DNA of 41,099 nucleotides. Origin: a bacterium (GTDB lineage Bacteria; Bacillota; Bacilli; Lactobacillales; Streptococcaceae). Made by a program: the position numbers and the translations under genes. Positions 9,001 to 15,103 of the stretch are shown here, one piece after another. Within the stretch, counting starts at the first letter, position 1, and each line of letters opens with the position of its first letter. The notes beneath the pieces were generated by a model, which ran no database searches, was not told where the DNA came from, and worked only from the letters and a program-made list of their open reading frames with translations. The stretch covers positions 1 through 41,099 of the forward strand of contig CAJNBP010000013.1 of assembly GCA_905221035.1 (NCBI GenBank), given 5' to 3'.

Positions 9001-11339
9001 ATAACTTTTAAATCTACCCCTTCTTTAACAGGTTCTGTTAATGTTAACGTAACTGTATCGTAGAAATTACCTTTTACAGTCTCCTTAACCGTTGCTTTAC
9101 CTGCATTTCCACCAGCCATCACTAAACTTCCGTCGTCTTCACGTTTAACATCAAGCTGAACTTCTTTATTAGTTTCTTTATTTGTATAGAAGAAGTATGT
9201 GAACCCTGCATCATGCGGTACAGTAAACGTTACTTCTTTTGTTCCTGCCACAACGCTTTTTCCATCCTTAGCCGCTGCTGATGGCAAAATTGTAGATGGC
9301 CCTTCTGATACAATTACATCCGTTTTTTCACTTTCGATACCATTAACAGTTTGCGTAACTTCAACCTTATTCTTAGGAGCATAGAATGTTCTAGCTGCTT
9401 CACTTGCACCAATTAAAGCTTCGTTACTATTCAATCCTTTATCTAAACCAAGTTTCCAAGTACCGTCTTCTCCAACTTGTGTTGTTTTTTCTGAGATTAC
9501 TGTTGTTCCTTCTGGATTTTTAACAGTCACTTTAACGGTTGCTCCTGGTGCACCTGTTCCTGTTAGTTCTTCATCTGTTGATAAAACTGTATTTCTAGCT
9601 TTAGCATTTGTATTAACTACAGGCGCTGCCCCTTGTACTTTTATCGTATAAGTGTAAACTGCAGATTCTTTACCTTGACTATCTACTGCTTTATATTGAA
9701 CAGTGTGTGTTGTACCACCTACTCCAAAATCTGCAGCTTCTAAAGTTGTTTTATTAGTATCTCCATTAATTGATACTACTGTAGCTGTACCTTTGGCACC
9801 CAATGTTGCGTTTTGATCATCTTCATGATCTGTTACTTTCGCAAGAGTTGAAAGATCTACATTCCCTCCCATAGGCACTACTTTTTCATCTGAACCTGTT
9901 GCTGATGATACTACTGGTGCTTCGTTAGTTACATTGATTGATTTTTTTCCTGAGTAACTTCCATGAGAAGCTGAACCATTATGCGAAATGATTTGAATGT
10001 TATTATTTCCTTCAGCAACTGGTTTTGTCAGTGTTAATGTAATTGTGTCAACAAATTTACCGTGGTCAACAGATTCAATAGTTGCTCTTTCTGGATTTTC
10101 TGTAATAGACCATCCTCTATCTTCGCCTCGTTTCAATGTCACTTGAGGTGCTGAATTTGTTTCTTTATCTTTGTACCAGAAATATGAATATCCTGTATCG
10201 TGCGGAACTGTTAGTACAACTTTCTTAGCTCCAGCGACAACACTATTTTTGTCCTTAGCTGCCTCTGATGGTAAGATTTTTGATTCACCAATAGAAACTT
10301 CTAAGTCTGCCTTTTCGCTTTCAACACCATTAACAGTTTGCGTAACTTCAACCTTGTTCTTAGGAGCATAGAATGTTCTTGAAGCTTCACTACCACCTCT
10401 TAAGACTTCGTTACTGTTCAATCCTTTATCTAAACCAAGTTTCCAAGTACCATCAGCCCCAACTGTTGTCGTCTCTTCTGAAATCACTGTTGTTCCTTCT
10501 GGATTTTTAACAGTCACTTTAACGGTTGCTCCTGGTGTACCTGTTCCTGTAATTTCACTATCAGTAGAATAAATTGTATTCTTAGATTTAGTATTTACTG
10601 TACGGAAAACATTATCTTTATCTAATACTTTACCGTTACGTGGGTCGTTAGAACCTGTGTTTTCGATTGAGTTAGTACCAGCTTTTGGTTCTGTGTTTTC
10701 TGCTTTTTTACCTACAGTTGGTTGTCCGTTAGTAGTGTCTACTTTCGGAGCTTCTTGTGGTTTGTTTTTTAACCCTGAACTAACAAACGTCACTAGTTTC
10801 TGATAAGCCTTTGTCAATTCATCTTGAGTAGTTGCAGAAGCGAGTGTAGACTCAGCAGAAGCCAATTCACCATTCAAAAGAGCAAGGCTAGCCTCTGTTT
10901 TATTAGCATACTTACCTGCAGAAAGTTTTGATTTAACTTCTGAAATGTAGTTTTCTAGTTTAGTTTTATCCAAAGCTGGAGTTGTTACTTCTGGTGCAGC
11001 TGGTTGTGTTGGCTCTTCTGCAATTGGTTGTGCTGCTAGAGTGCTTTCTGCTGGTTTAGCAGTAGGTTCTCCTACACCTGTATTGTCTACTTGTTTTGTA
11101 GTATCTCCCTGAACCTTATCTAATCCAGTATTTTCATCATTTGGTTTAACTTTAAGCTCTGATTCGTCTTGCGGTTGAACAGCAGTCATATCAGCTGATA
11201 CAGCACCATTTCCTAAGAACATGAAAAGAGCAGCAACGGCTACACTAGCCGCACCAAAGCTATACTTGCGGATTGAATAGCGTGTTACCTTTTCACGATG
11301 TAGACGCTCAACGCGACTCATTGATGATTTGTTGTCCAT
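1..11339 (-). CDS. Giant YSIRK-type repeat surface protein (adhesin-like), 3' end outside window
   Basis: One uninterrupted minus-strand frame runs from the ATG at 11339 to the window edge, giving at least 3,779 residues. The start has an upstream AAGGAG. Residues 1-49 form a YSIRK signal peptide (YSIRK at 21-25, hydrophobic core, cleavage probably after VSA at 49). A charged linker and a FIVAR-like helical stretch (about 120-190) follow. Two tandem ~327-residue modules with Ig-like beta segments lie at about 245-897. A diverged repeat lies at about 1053-1145, four DUF1542-type helical repeats at about 1145-1470, and 28 repeats of ~78 residues at about 1471-3644. The last visible part is Gly/Asn-rich. 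YSIRK proteins of this family are normally sortase-anchored by LPXTG; that end is not in the window, so anchoring is inferred. The ligand is unknown. The protein is probably a long fibrillar adhesin or biofilm factor, with the Ig modules at the tip and the repeats as the stalk. Confidence 0.93.
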   Translation of the reverse strand, partial: MDNKSSMSRVERLHREKVTRYSIRKYSFGAASVAVAALFMFLGNGAVSADMTAVQPQDESELKVKPNDENTGLDKVQGDTTKQVDNTGVGEPTAKPAESTLAAQPIAEEPTQPAAPEVTTPALDKTKLENYISEVKSKLSAGKYANKTEASLALLNGELASAESTLASATTQDELTKAYQKLVTFVSSGLKNKPQEAPKVDTTNGQPTVGKKAENTEPKAGTNSIENTGSNDPRNGKVLDKDNVFRTVNTKSKNTIYSTDSEITGTGTPGATVKVTVKNPEGTTVISEETTTVGADGTWKLGLDKGLNSNEVLRGGSEASRTFYAPKNKVEVTQTVNGVESEKADLEVSIGESKILPSEAAKDKNSVVAGAKKVVLTVPHDTGYSYFWYKDKETNSAPQVTLKRGEDRGWSITENPERATIESVDHGKFVDTITLTLTKPVAEGNNNIQIISHNGSASHGSYSGKKSINVTNEAPVVSSATGSDEKVVPMGGNVDLSTLAKVTDHEDDQNATLGAKGTATVVSINGDTNKTTLEAADFGVGGTTHTVQYKAVDSQGKESAVYTYTIKVQGAAPVVNTNAKARNTVLSTDEELTGTGAPGATVKVTVKNPEGTTVISEKTTQVGEDGTWKLGLDKGLNSNEALIGASEAARTFYAPKNKVEVTQTVNGIESEKTDVIVSEGPSTILPSAAAKDGKSVVAGTKEVTFTVPHDAGFTYFFYTNKETNKEVQLDVKREDDGSLVMAGGNAGKATVKETVKGNFYDTVTLTLTEPVKEGVDLKVIPHNGGATKGTYLGKTSYPVTNEAPVVAPVVENQNEKTVPTETTITKADLLALVKVTDHEDDQNATLGDKGHVRVVSVDGNTNVTGIDTSEAGEHTVIYKAVDSQGKESAEYTYKVIVRKNDAPEVKIPYSVDGKKDVYVYANEDFDIPVKFTDDNGKVVSATINRGGNVEQPAKDATNPNVLDNEYESTVEKISTETPATAENPAVVHIKGNYSKETPGLAANKFPTDENGEFPIVTRYATATDTDGKDISNNATGSSYATDPGAFRIVLKAQTAKYDVKALDDANKIVVTNTANLTPDDLVNVKKNLQLEFSKKNKDKNINKDEAVTPENVKKAVDSVTQDGTNLVVTYKDGSKDTIPVDKVAKLDKQPAIDAVTNKANDQIAAINGNDNLTQAEKDKAIAKVNEGKQAALDKIDEATNNDAVTASKTEGTDAVAKVNPVAKEKAKQAIADELKAKNAELEGRKDLSDKEKAAAKEEAKKLADAQLAEITKQPDNKPTAAEAKTAQDAVDTAKNKGVADVKTVNPIAKENALKAVADELAKKEKQIDDRTDLTKEEKDAAKEEAKGLAKTATDAINAQPNKEATPEAAKTAQAEVDKAKDNGVDKVSKVNPPANKKTTAKEAVADEADAKKQAIQDDNTLSDAAKEKLKKEVDDIKAATDAAITGAKKNADVDKVKDAAAQAIKAINSARVPANKLVAKNPTNLDGDEQDKLKKAIEAVNPGATVEVKPDGSAVVTYPEKAPETLKQADLTKSAADLDNPGGGNNINRPVDKVIVKNPAALTDAEKEKIKQAVRDVNPNSVVTMDDNGTVTVSTPDGHTAGFPAAELVRTLEGAANPDSANTGIRKPADKVVGDATNPADRDKATEKLKKLNGPDAKVQYDDEGNATVALPNGTVATIPASDLFKTPEDAKKANGGDDINKPNSQTVVANKNALTPDEKRAIEDKVKAVNPGAVVTVDEKGNATVTTPGGKTAVIDADDLVKGADEKTNPKAGNNINNPADRVQVADKDAVKTPEEIAKIKAAVEAVNPGATVVVDEKGNATVTTPEGKTATIPVSELVKAPTDKDNVTGGNQVNTPADRVVVENPAALTDKDKEAIKAKIQAVNPGADVVFDEKGNATVTTPEGKTATIPASDLVKPKADLADPAKQDAVNKPADKVVVDPVKVAADQDLPQEAKDAIKAAVQAVNPGSTVVVDEKGNATVTTPSGKTVVIPKADLVKTEADKETAKAGNNINKPADKVVADKDALTPENIEAIKAKVEAVNPGATVVVDEKGNATVVTPDGQTATIPVTDLVKSPEEAKDAKAGNNVNKPADKVSANKDALTPEDIKAIKAKVEAVNPEAKVFVDDKGNATVSTPDGKTATIPVEDLVKDPAAKETPNAGNKVNTPADKVVVENPAALTTEDKEKIAEKIKAVNPDAKVVFDEKGNATVTTKDGAVATIPASDLAKTNADLTNPEKQDAVKKPADKTLVKNPAKLTQAEKDAIKAAVAKVNPENTTVVVDEKGNATVTTPDGKTEVIPASDLVKTAEEAEGVNAGNNINKPADKVSATPADLTGDKKDEVKAKIQKAVESVNPGATVFVDDKGNATVTTPDGKTATIPVEDLLKDPAAKETPSAGNKVNTPAEKALVDPAVLNDPNATLPKDVKDAIQRAVESVNPGAEVVVDDKGNVTVTVTNPDGTKTTATIPASDLVKSNAKEDLENAAKQDAIKKPIDETVVANKDALTEPEKEAIKAKVQEVNPGATVVVDDKGNATVTTPEGKTAVIPADDLVKTADEELTDPKAGNVINKPADRELVNNKDNLTPEDIKAIKDRVAVVNPGASVYVDDKGNATVTTPDGQTATIPVNDLVKTEADKNTANAGNKVNTPADKVLVKDPAKLTAKELEKVEKKIKAVNPDAEVVFDDKGNATVKTKEGNIATIPAADLVKPKADLLDPAKQDAVKKPADKTLVKNPDALTKEEKDAITAKVKEVNPPADGTTVFVDDKGNATVTTKDGKTVVIPKDDLVKTEAEAANEKAGNNINKPADKTVVAKPDALTPEEKKAIEAKVKAVNPDAKAVFVDDKGNATVTLKGGKSATIPATDLVKTEADAAKPNAGNKVNTPADKVVVKDPDALTDADKAKVTDAIKAVNPNAEKVVFDKDGNATVTLKDGTTATIPAADLVKTEADAAKPEAGNNVNTPADKTAVANPDSLTDDEKKAIAAKVAAVNPGATVAVDDKGNATVTKDGKTAVIPAGDLTKSKEDATKPNAGNDVVKPADKTVVKDPNALTPEEKKAIEDKVKAVNPEAKTVVVDDKGNATVTLENGKVAVIPAADLTKTEADAAKPNAGNDINTPADKTVLDPTNLEKSKKEIADKVKAVNPGADVVVDDEGNATVTTPEGKTAIIPAADLVKTAEDAAKPNAGNNVVKPADKTLVKDPAKLTDDEKQAITDKLAALNPEAKVVVDDKGNATVTPKDGKPVVIPASDLTKTKAQTKEPKAGNDIVTPADKTVVANPDALTQEEKQAIADKVAAVNPERSTVVVDDKGNATVTTPEGKTAVIPAADLTKNADSEKAPKAGNDIVKPASKTKVANPDALTPEEKKAIAAKVQAVNPGSTVAVDDKGNATVTLPNGKTAVIPAPDLTKSEKDANSKDNAVTPAAKTKVANPDSLTPEEKKAIEDKVKAANPGAEVVVDDKGNATVVKDGNVSVIPSTDLVKVEGDATKPNGGNDANTPAAKTVVENPDSLDPKEKEVIEDKVKAVNPGSTVVVDDKGNATVTKADGTVLNIPASDLVIPAKKLADEATNAKVKTPAIRTLVGDKENLTDAEKAAVKKAIEAVNPGATVVVDDKGNATVTMPDGSTATISKDQLVKDKEAVSKSKHGGDNLDIDLSKVEVKDLENITPEEKAKFQFMMLGAINSKDEFNLDEFLKETDEQGNTIYTSKDSKVKITIDKDGNMKVTKDGKTDLAVNIDKDGNVTIVTKEGQVLAIPRDDAFKQYVPYNAGGNNNGTGNGNSNGT
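410..6929 (-). repeat. Array of 28 tandem ~233-bp (≈78 aa) coding repeats
   Basis: Inside the giant gene I count 28 consecutive units. Each reads roughly PADK-VV-NP-LT-EEK-I-KV-AVNPGA-VVVDDKGNATVTT-GKTA-IPA-DLVK followed by a variable linker ending AGNxIN or AGNxVN. The most constant block is DDKGNATVT, seen on the plus strand as a recurring motif about every 233 bp. The first two or three units (about 6250-6929) and the last one or two (about 410-860) are the most diverged. The inner units are alike in protein but vary in DNA, so the array is not a recent slippage product. Unit length varies slightly (about 73-89 residues) through linker and helix insertions. Confidence 0.9.
6930..7905 (-). 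repeat. Four DUF1542-type helical repeats
   Basis: Four units of about 225-270 bp encode Ala/Lys/Glu-rich helices with the DUF1542 pattern: LT-EK or LS-EK, then A-EEA or A-KV, then A--I--A, and a conserved KVNP or TVNP at unit ends. The centres lie near 7810, 7590, 7335 and 7060. In staphylococcal and streptococcal wall proteins such repeats form extended helical-bundle stalks. They separate the Ig-like head from the 28-repeat array. Confidence 0.75.
8650..10606 (-). repeat. Two tandem ~980-bp modules encoding Ig-like head domains
   Basis: Two copies of a ~327-residue module lie head to tail (about 9625-10606 and 8650-9624). Shared landmarks are STD-E-TGTG-PGATVKVTVKNPEGT, VGxDGTWKLGLDKGLNSNE, RTFYAPKNKVEVTQTVNG and KVTDHEDDQNATLG. 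The corresponding DNA landmarks are offset by about 981-984 bp. The first part resembles bacterial Ig-like folds (PGATVxV, DGTWxL). The end resembles HYR/Ig-type domains (YKAVDSQGKESAxYTY). The copies differ most in the middle (VPHDTGYSYFWYKD against VPHDAGFTYFFYTN), where a binding face could sit. Confidence 0.8.
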
Positions 11340-11389
11340 TAATTTAGGATCTCCTTTTTGAAATATATTTTGGATTTTCACGCGAAACT

Positions 11390-11411
11390 AGCCGTTTCTT
11401 AAGCAACGGCT
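11390..11411 (-). promoter_or_regulatory. Hairpin in the 5' leader of the surface protein mRNA
   Basis: A perfect 7-bp stem (AGCCGTT at 11390-11396 pairing with AACGGCT at 11405-11411) with an 8-nt loop lies between the promoter and the SD site. It has no T-tract, so it looks like an mRNA-stability or regulatory hairpin rather than a terminator. Its function is unknown. Confidence 0.45.
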
Positions 11412-11446
11412 AATTATTATAGTTAGTGTGAATCCTTACATTGACT

Positions 11447-11475
11447 ATTCTACTTTATTTTTGATATATATGCAA
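11447..11475 (-). promoter_or_regulatory. Promoter of the giant surface protein gene
   Basis: On the minus strand a -35 TTGCAT (11470-11475) and a -10 TAGAAT (11447-11452) are separated by exactly 17 bp. This predicts a start near 11440 and a 5' leader of about 100 nt. An A-rich run at 11499-11511 lies just upstream and could act as an UP-like element. Confidence 0.6.
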
Positions 11476-11681
11476 CTAATTTAATTTAAAATTTTCGCAA
11501 AAAAAAAAAAAGCGTTTTGGGAATGTAGGTAATTTTCAGAAAATTCCATTTCGCATTTTTTCACATTTTTATAAATAAAAAGTTCAAATGTTATTATATA
11601 TTATCTATTTGTTGTTTCTCTGCCATTCGGAAAGTTGGCGCATACATTTATTGGCAAAGGTAAAATATATCAGTTTGAAAC
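11476..11681. other. AT-rich intergenic stretch with no recognised gene
   Basis: Apart from the poly-A run near 11500 and general AT-richness, I see no ORF with an SD site, no tRNA and no clear hairpin here. It is the upstream region of the divergent surface-protein promoter. Confidence 0.5.
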
Positions 11682-11883
11682 ATGAAACCATCTATTCCAA
11701 CTTTAAAAAAAGAAATCATTCGTAAAAATAATATACTTAAGACAATCAAAAACCAAACCAGAAAGCTACTCATGGACAGGTCACAATTGGCTAGACTACA
11801 TAACTACAGCCAAAAGACGATGACCTGATCTTGGCGAGCCACCTAAAGAGTACAAACACAAAACATGCTATCTTATGCGATAA
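11682..11883 (+). pseudogene. Possible frameshifted small HTH-like gene remnant
   Basis: An ATG at 11682 opens 48 codons (TGA at 11826-11828) encoding a basic peptide that ends RSQLARLHNYSQKTMT, which has the look of a helix-turn-helix. Shifting the frame by one base at that point continues DLGEPPKEYKHKTCYLMR and then stops at TAA 11881-11883. That is how a single-base insertion in a short DNA-binding protein gene would look. There is no convincing SD site. It may be the remnant of an excisionase- or regulator-like gene from a mobile element, or chance. I do not recognise the family with certainty. Confidence 0.25.
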
Positions 11884-11896
11884 CATGTCATTTTTT
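11855..11896. terminator. Bidirectional hairpin terminator
   Basis: The inverted repeat at 11863-11872 and 11879-11888 (one mismatch, 6-nt loop) is followed by a T-run on the plus strand (11891-11896). On the minus strand it is followed by a TTTTGTGTTTGT tract. It sits just downstream of the nuclease-tail fragment, so it probably ends that minus-strand transcript. Confidence 0.55.
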
Positions 11897-11901
11897 ACTA
11901 T

Positions 11902-12358
11902 TTACAACAGCGCCTCAAACTCAGCGACAGTCATACCCAATTGTTCACTAGCAACCTCAGAAGTCAGAAGACCTTGACGGACCATATCTAGGAAGGCAAA
12001 GACTCTTCCTTCGACTTTCCCACGCTCTAGACCTTGTTCAACTCCCTCTGCACGGCCACGTTCAAGACCACGCTCTAAACCTTTTTCAAGACCTTTTTCA
12101 AGACCCTCAGCTCGACCACGCTCCAAGCCTTTTTCTTCAGCTTGTTCCAAGGCATAGTCCTGTGCTAACAAGGCTTGTTCTTCGCGCATACGTAGTTGAC
12201 TAAACATTTTCCTGTCCTCCTCGGACCAGCTCTTGTAGTCTAGCAGTTGGTCTGCCTGGCTGATGGCTCGCTCGGGTTCTTGAGTAAAAGGTTTGTTACC
12301 GAAAAACTCCAACCACGGCTTGCGAATGCTATCTTTGCTGATTTCTCTGTATTTTTTA
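11902..12358 (-). pseudogene. 5'-truncated duplicate of the nuclease gene tail
   Basis: This stretch repeats the last ~150 codons of the intact gene immediately upstream. It starts at the KKYRE-SKDSIRKPWLEFF region. The shared DNA from about 12145 to 12358 differs from the parent at only about five positions. In frame the copy is open from just after a TAA near 12370 to its stop at 11902, but it has no ATG or SD site. An apparent start at 12312 would be a TTG inside the conserved WLEFF segment. Its C-terminus has a longer run of GLERG/GLEKG/RAEG units and a different end (KVEGRVFAFLDMVRQGLL) from the parent. It lacks the catalytic part, so it is either dead or a donor cassette for tail exchange. 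Confidence 0.75.
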
Positions 12359-12790
12359 GTTCTTATTTATGATGCTCTTTCAATAGTTCTTCAAACTCAG
12401 AGACAGTCATACCCAACTGCTGGCTAGCAACCTCCGAAGTCAGAAGACCTTGACGGACTAGATTTACTAAACCTACTTTTAATCCCTCTTCAATGCCTTC
12501 CGCTCGTCCCTGTTCAATGCCCTCTGCACGGCCACGTTCAAGACCACGCTCTAATCCTCTTTCTTCAGCTTGTTCCAAGGCATAGTCCTGTGCTAACAAT
12601 GCCTGTTCTTCGCGCATACGTAGTTGACTAAACATTTTCCTGTCCTCCTCGGACCAGCTCTTATAGTCCAGCAGTTGGTCTGCCTGGCTGATGGCTCGCT
12701 CGGGTTCTTGAGTAAAAGGTTTGTTACCGAAAAACTCCAACCACGGCTTGCGAATGCTATCTTTGCTGGTTTCTCTGTATTTTTTTAATT
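11902..12790 (-). repeat. Tandem direct duplication of the nuclease C-terminal region
   Basis: Copy 1 (about 12363-12790, inside the intact gene) and copy 2 (about 11902-12358) are direct repeats about 425-430 bp apart. They are nearly identical over the 5' half of the copy and diverge in the GLERG-type repeat tract. The junction lies at the KKYRE codons, next to the parent's stop codon. Confidence 0.8.
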
Positions 12791-13313
12791 CCAAGAATGC
12801 CATCTTGACTAGATGATGTTCCTGTCCATTACTGGTGATGGTTAAGACCTCACCTGTCGTATCCTCTCGCATGCTAAAACTATGAAAAGCCAAGTCATCT
12901 GAGAAATAATTACTATCCACAATAGCAATTGCGTATACTGGTGCGATATGCTTGTAACTCTGATGAGTATCACCTTCTCGTTGACGAATTTTTTCTAGGT
13001 TTTGATTGACCTGACTGCACAGATAAGCCCACAGGCGATTGATGAAAAAATTCTGATGATGAACCTGAATCTCAATGATAACTTGGGTTCCGTTGTCCAA
13101 CTCCGCCAAAACGTCTATACTGGTATAGAAATCTTGGGCTGAATAAGGCAGGGAAGGTAGTACATGAATATTGCTCCCCTCCAAAATGGTCACATTTTTG
13201 GCTGGTAAATCCAACATATCGCGAATAAATTGACAAGTGATTTCTGGATTGCTAAAGATTTTCTTAGCAACCAAGTCATTAGTTGGGCTGATGCCCGGAT
13301 GTCTTAAAGTCAT
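12363..13313 (-). CDS. Rpn/PD-(D/E)XK nuclease family protein (PF12784-type transposase-like)
   Basis: The gene encodes 316 residues starting at the ATG at 13313, preceded by AAGGAGG. The opening (SPTNDLVAKKIFSNPE) and the core (SIDVLAELDNGTQVIIEIQV at about residues 67-86) match the PD-(D/E)XK nuclease family once called 'Rpn/transposase_31' or PF12784, with the D and E-x-Q pair as likely catalytic residues. Rpn proteins of this family are DNA endonucleases linked to recombination and phage defence. The C-terminal third is a run of GLERG/RAEG/IEQG units, probably a helical coiled segment, and ends LGMTVSEFEELLKEHHK. Such repeats often vary in length in this family. A truncated copy of the tail lies directly downstream. 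The gene is preceded by its own extended -10 promoter, so it seems independent of the glycosidase operon. Confidence 0.85.
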   Translation of the reverse strand: MTLRHPGISPTNDLVAKKIFSNPEITCQFIRDMLDLPAKNVTILEGSNIHVLPSLPYSAQDFYTSIDVLAELDNGTQVIIEIQVHHQNFFINRLWAYLCSQVNQNLEKIRQREGDTHQSYKHIAPVYAIAIVDSNYFSDDLAFHSFSMREDTTGEVLTITSNGQEHHLVKMAFLELKKYRETSKDSIRKPWLEFFGNKPFTQEPERAISQADQLLDYKSWSEEDRKMFSQLRMREEQALLAQDYALEQAEERGLERGLERGRAEGIEQGRAEGIEEGLKVGLVNLVRQGLLTSEVASQQLGMTVSEFEELLKEHHK

Positions 13314-13328
13314 CCATTTCCTCCTTCT

Positions 13329-13337
13329 ATTATACCA
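13329..13337 (-). promoter_or_regulatory. Extended -10 promoter of the nuclease gene
   Basis: The minus strand reads TGGTATAAT (-10 at 13329-13334 with the TG extension at 13335-13337), about 16 bp upstream of the start codon. The -35 is poor. The start point would be only about 10 nt upstream of the ATG, which leaves a very short leader containing the AAGGAGG. Confidence 0.5.
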
Positions 13338-13413
13338 TATTTTTAAATCTAATTTTGCTAGATTCGATGGTTCTATCTATTTATTCGAAAAGGAAATGAA
13401 TTGTGAAGATATT

Positions 13414-15102
13414 TTATCTCGTTTCAACTAAAATATGAGCTTGATCAACCAACTGTCCATCAACAGTCAGATTCAGATAGAAATCCAAGGTCTTATCAGC
13501 AGCAAAGTGCAGAGTTGGTATGCTCAAGTCTTTTTTGCTTTCCCCTGCTTGGAATTGAAGGACTTGAATCTCGTCCTTATAGGCGACACCATGGACACCT
13601 GTCCCTGGTTGAATCGAAATCTTAGCTTCCAAAGGAGTATTACTTTCGCTACGTTCAATCCTAAAATGAAGATTCTCTCCCTTTGTCACAGCTAGACTTT
13701 TTTCTGCAAATGCTAGCCCCTGAACAATTTCTGTTTTTGATAAGCTAGGAGTTTTATAAAGTGAAATTTTTGTTAAGACAGGCAAAGCCTGTGCCTCCGT
13801 AATCATCACGCGCACCTTTTGCGCCTCTACCAGCGGCCCTCGCAAGAGGCGCTTATGACCAACTGTAAAACCCGTTCCAAATTCCTGCCAGGCACCATCC
13901 ACCTCTACTTGCACCTGAAAAGCAGCGATTCGTTGCCCTAACTTCAAATCTTCTCTTAACTCAAGCACATCGAAAGTTTTAGGTGTCCCTAAGTCGAGTT
14001 CTAACTGGATGGGCAGGTCTGTATCGCTTGCCCAAGAGCTGGTCTCAAGGCCATCTGTCAGATGATGACAGGCAAAGTCTGCAGAAAGAGCAGGACCAGA
14101 TACCTTGGCTCCCAGAGCCAAATCTTCTTTATAGAGTTCGTCACGATAAGCCGCAAATTCATAGAGGCGCTTGATATCTTTATCGTCAAAGAGACCATCT
14201 TGATTCGGCGGAATATTGAGTAAAAGAGGGGTGCCCCTCCCCACCGAGTGAAAATAAATCTCTACCAACTCCTCGAGAGACTTAGGATCCTGATTTTCAT
14301 GGTAAAACCAGCCCGGCCGGATGGAAACATCTGCCTCACCAATTGAAAAAATCGTACCTAAGGAATCTCCGTGCTGAAGATAGTCCAACTCTGCTTCTGT
14401 TCCTAGTTGATCTGGATTCACCTTTTGCCACAGGGGATCACCTGCATAACCCCGTTCATTGCCAATCCAGCGAATGCTGGTGCCTTCTGTTGAAAAAATC
14501 AAGCAATCGCCCTGAAGCTCACGAATGGTTTCAAACCATTTCTCAAATTCATAATTGACCTTTTGAGCACCCTCTCCTCTGGCACCATCCATCCAGATCT
14601 CAGCAAATTTTCCTCCATTGCCATAGGCAGGATTTGATAAAATTTCCTTCAACTGTGCCAGATAATAGGCATTATAGTCCGCTTCTCGCTCCACATGATA
14701 GAGAGGACTGTGGGCATCCCACGGCGATAGGTAGACCCCCATATCCATATCAAACTCTGTGGTGGCTTGGGATACTTCAAGGAGCAAGTCCCCCTCTCCA
14801 TTCCTCCAAGGACTGGCCTTAACCGAATAATCTGTGTGAGCTGTCGGATAGAGGACAAAGCCGTCGTGGTGCTTGACCACCAAAATCAACTTTTTAAAGC
14901 CCGTTTCCTTGAGCACGCGAACCCACTCACGCGCATCTAACCTTGTCGGATTAAATCGCCCAGGATCCTCCTGACCTGTCCCCCATTCCTGATCATAAAA
15001 AGTATTGGGTCCAAAATGGATAAAGGCTGCTAGTTCATCCTCTAAATACGCTAGCTGGGCCTGACTAGGCAAGGGCCCATGCGGTTTTATTTCTCTTACC
15101 AT
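13414..15102 (-). CDS. GH29 alpha-L-fucosidase, cytoplasmic
   Basis: The gene encodes 562 residues with no signal peptide. The N-terminal catalytic barrel shows GH29 landmarks: AAFIHFGPNTF (25-35), VVKHHDGF (75-82) and EIWMDGARG (168-176) with Asp172 as the predicted nucleophile. Glu216 in RWIGNERG is a candidate acid/base of the 1,3/1,4-fucosidase (GH29-B) type. A discoidin/F5-8-like beta-sandwich follows (about 330-455), then a short C-terminal beta domain. GH29-B enzymes remove fucose from Lewis-type branched structures. It is the second gene of an operon: its ATG is one base after the stop of the GH2 beta-galactosidase gene, so translation is probably coupled. Together they suggest intracellular breakdown of imported fucosylated galactosides. 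The alpha-1,3/4 specificity is inferred; the family call is firm. Confidence 0.88.
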   Translation of the reverse strand: MVREIKPHGPLPSQAQLAYLEDELAAFIHFGPNTFYDQEWGTGQEDPGRFNPTRLDAREWVRVLKETGFKKLILVVKHHDGFVLYPTAHTDYSVKASPWRNGEGDLLLEVSQATTEFDMDMGVYLSPWDAHSPLYHVEREADYNAYYLAQLKEILSNPAYGNGGKFAEIWMDGARGEGAQKVNYEFEKWFETIRELQGDCLIFSTEGTSIRWIGNERGYAGDPLWQKVNPDQLGTEAELDYLQHGDSLGTIFSIGEADVSIRPGWFYHENQDPKSLEELVEIYFHSVGRGTPLLLNIPPNQDGLFDDKDIKRLYEFAAYRDELYKEDLALGAKVSGPALSADFACHHLTDGLETSSWASDTDLPIQLELDLGTPKTFDVLELREDLKLGQRIAAFQVQVEVDGAWQEFGTGFTVGHKRLLRGPLVEAQKVRVMITEAQALPVLTKISLYKTPSLSKTEIVQGLAFAEKSLAVTKGENLHFRIERSESNTPLEAKISIQPGTGVHGVAYKDEIQVLQFQAGESKKDLSIPTLHFAADKTLDFYLNLTVDGQLVDQAHILVETR

Positions 15103-15103
15103 A

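Noticed and set aside
11902..12312. Separate complete gene starting at 12312
   Set aside because: The start would be a TTG inside the conserved WLEFF segment with no SD; it is a truncated copy of the neighbouring gene.
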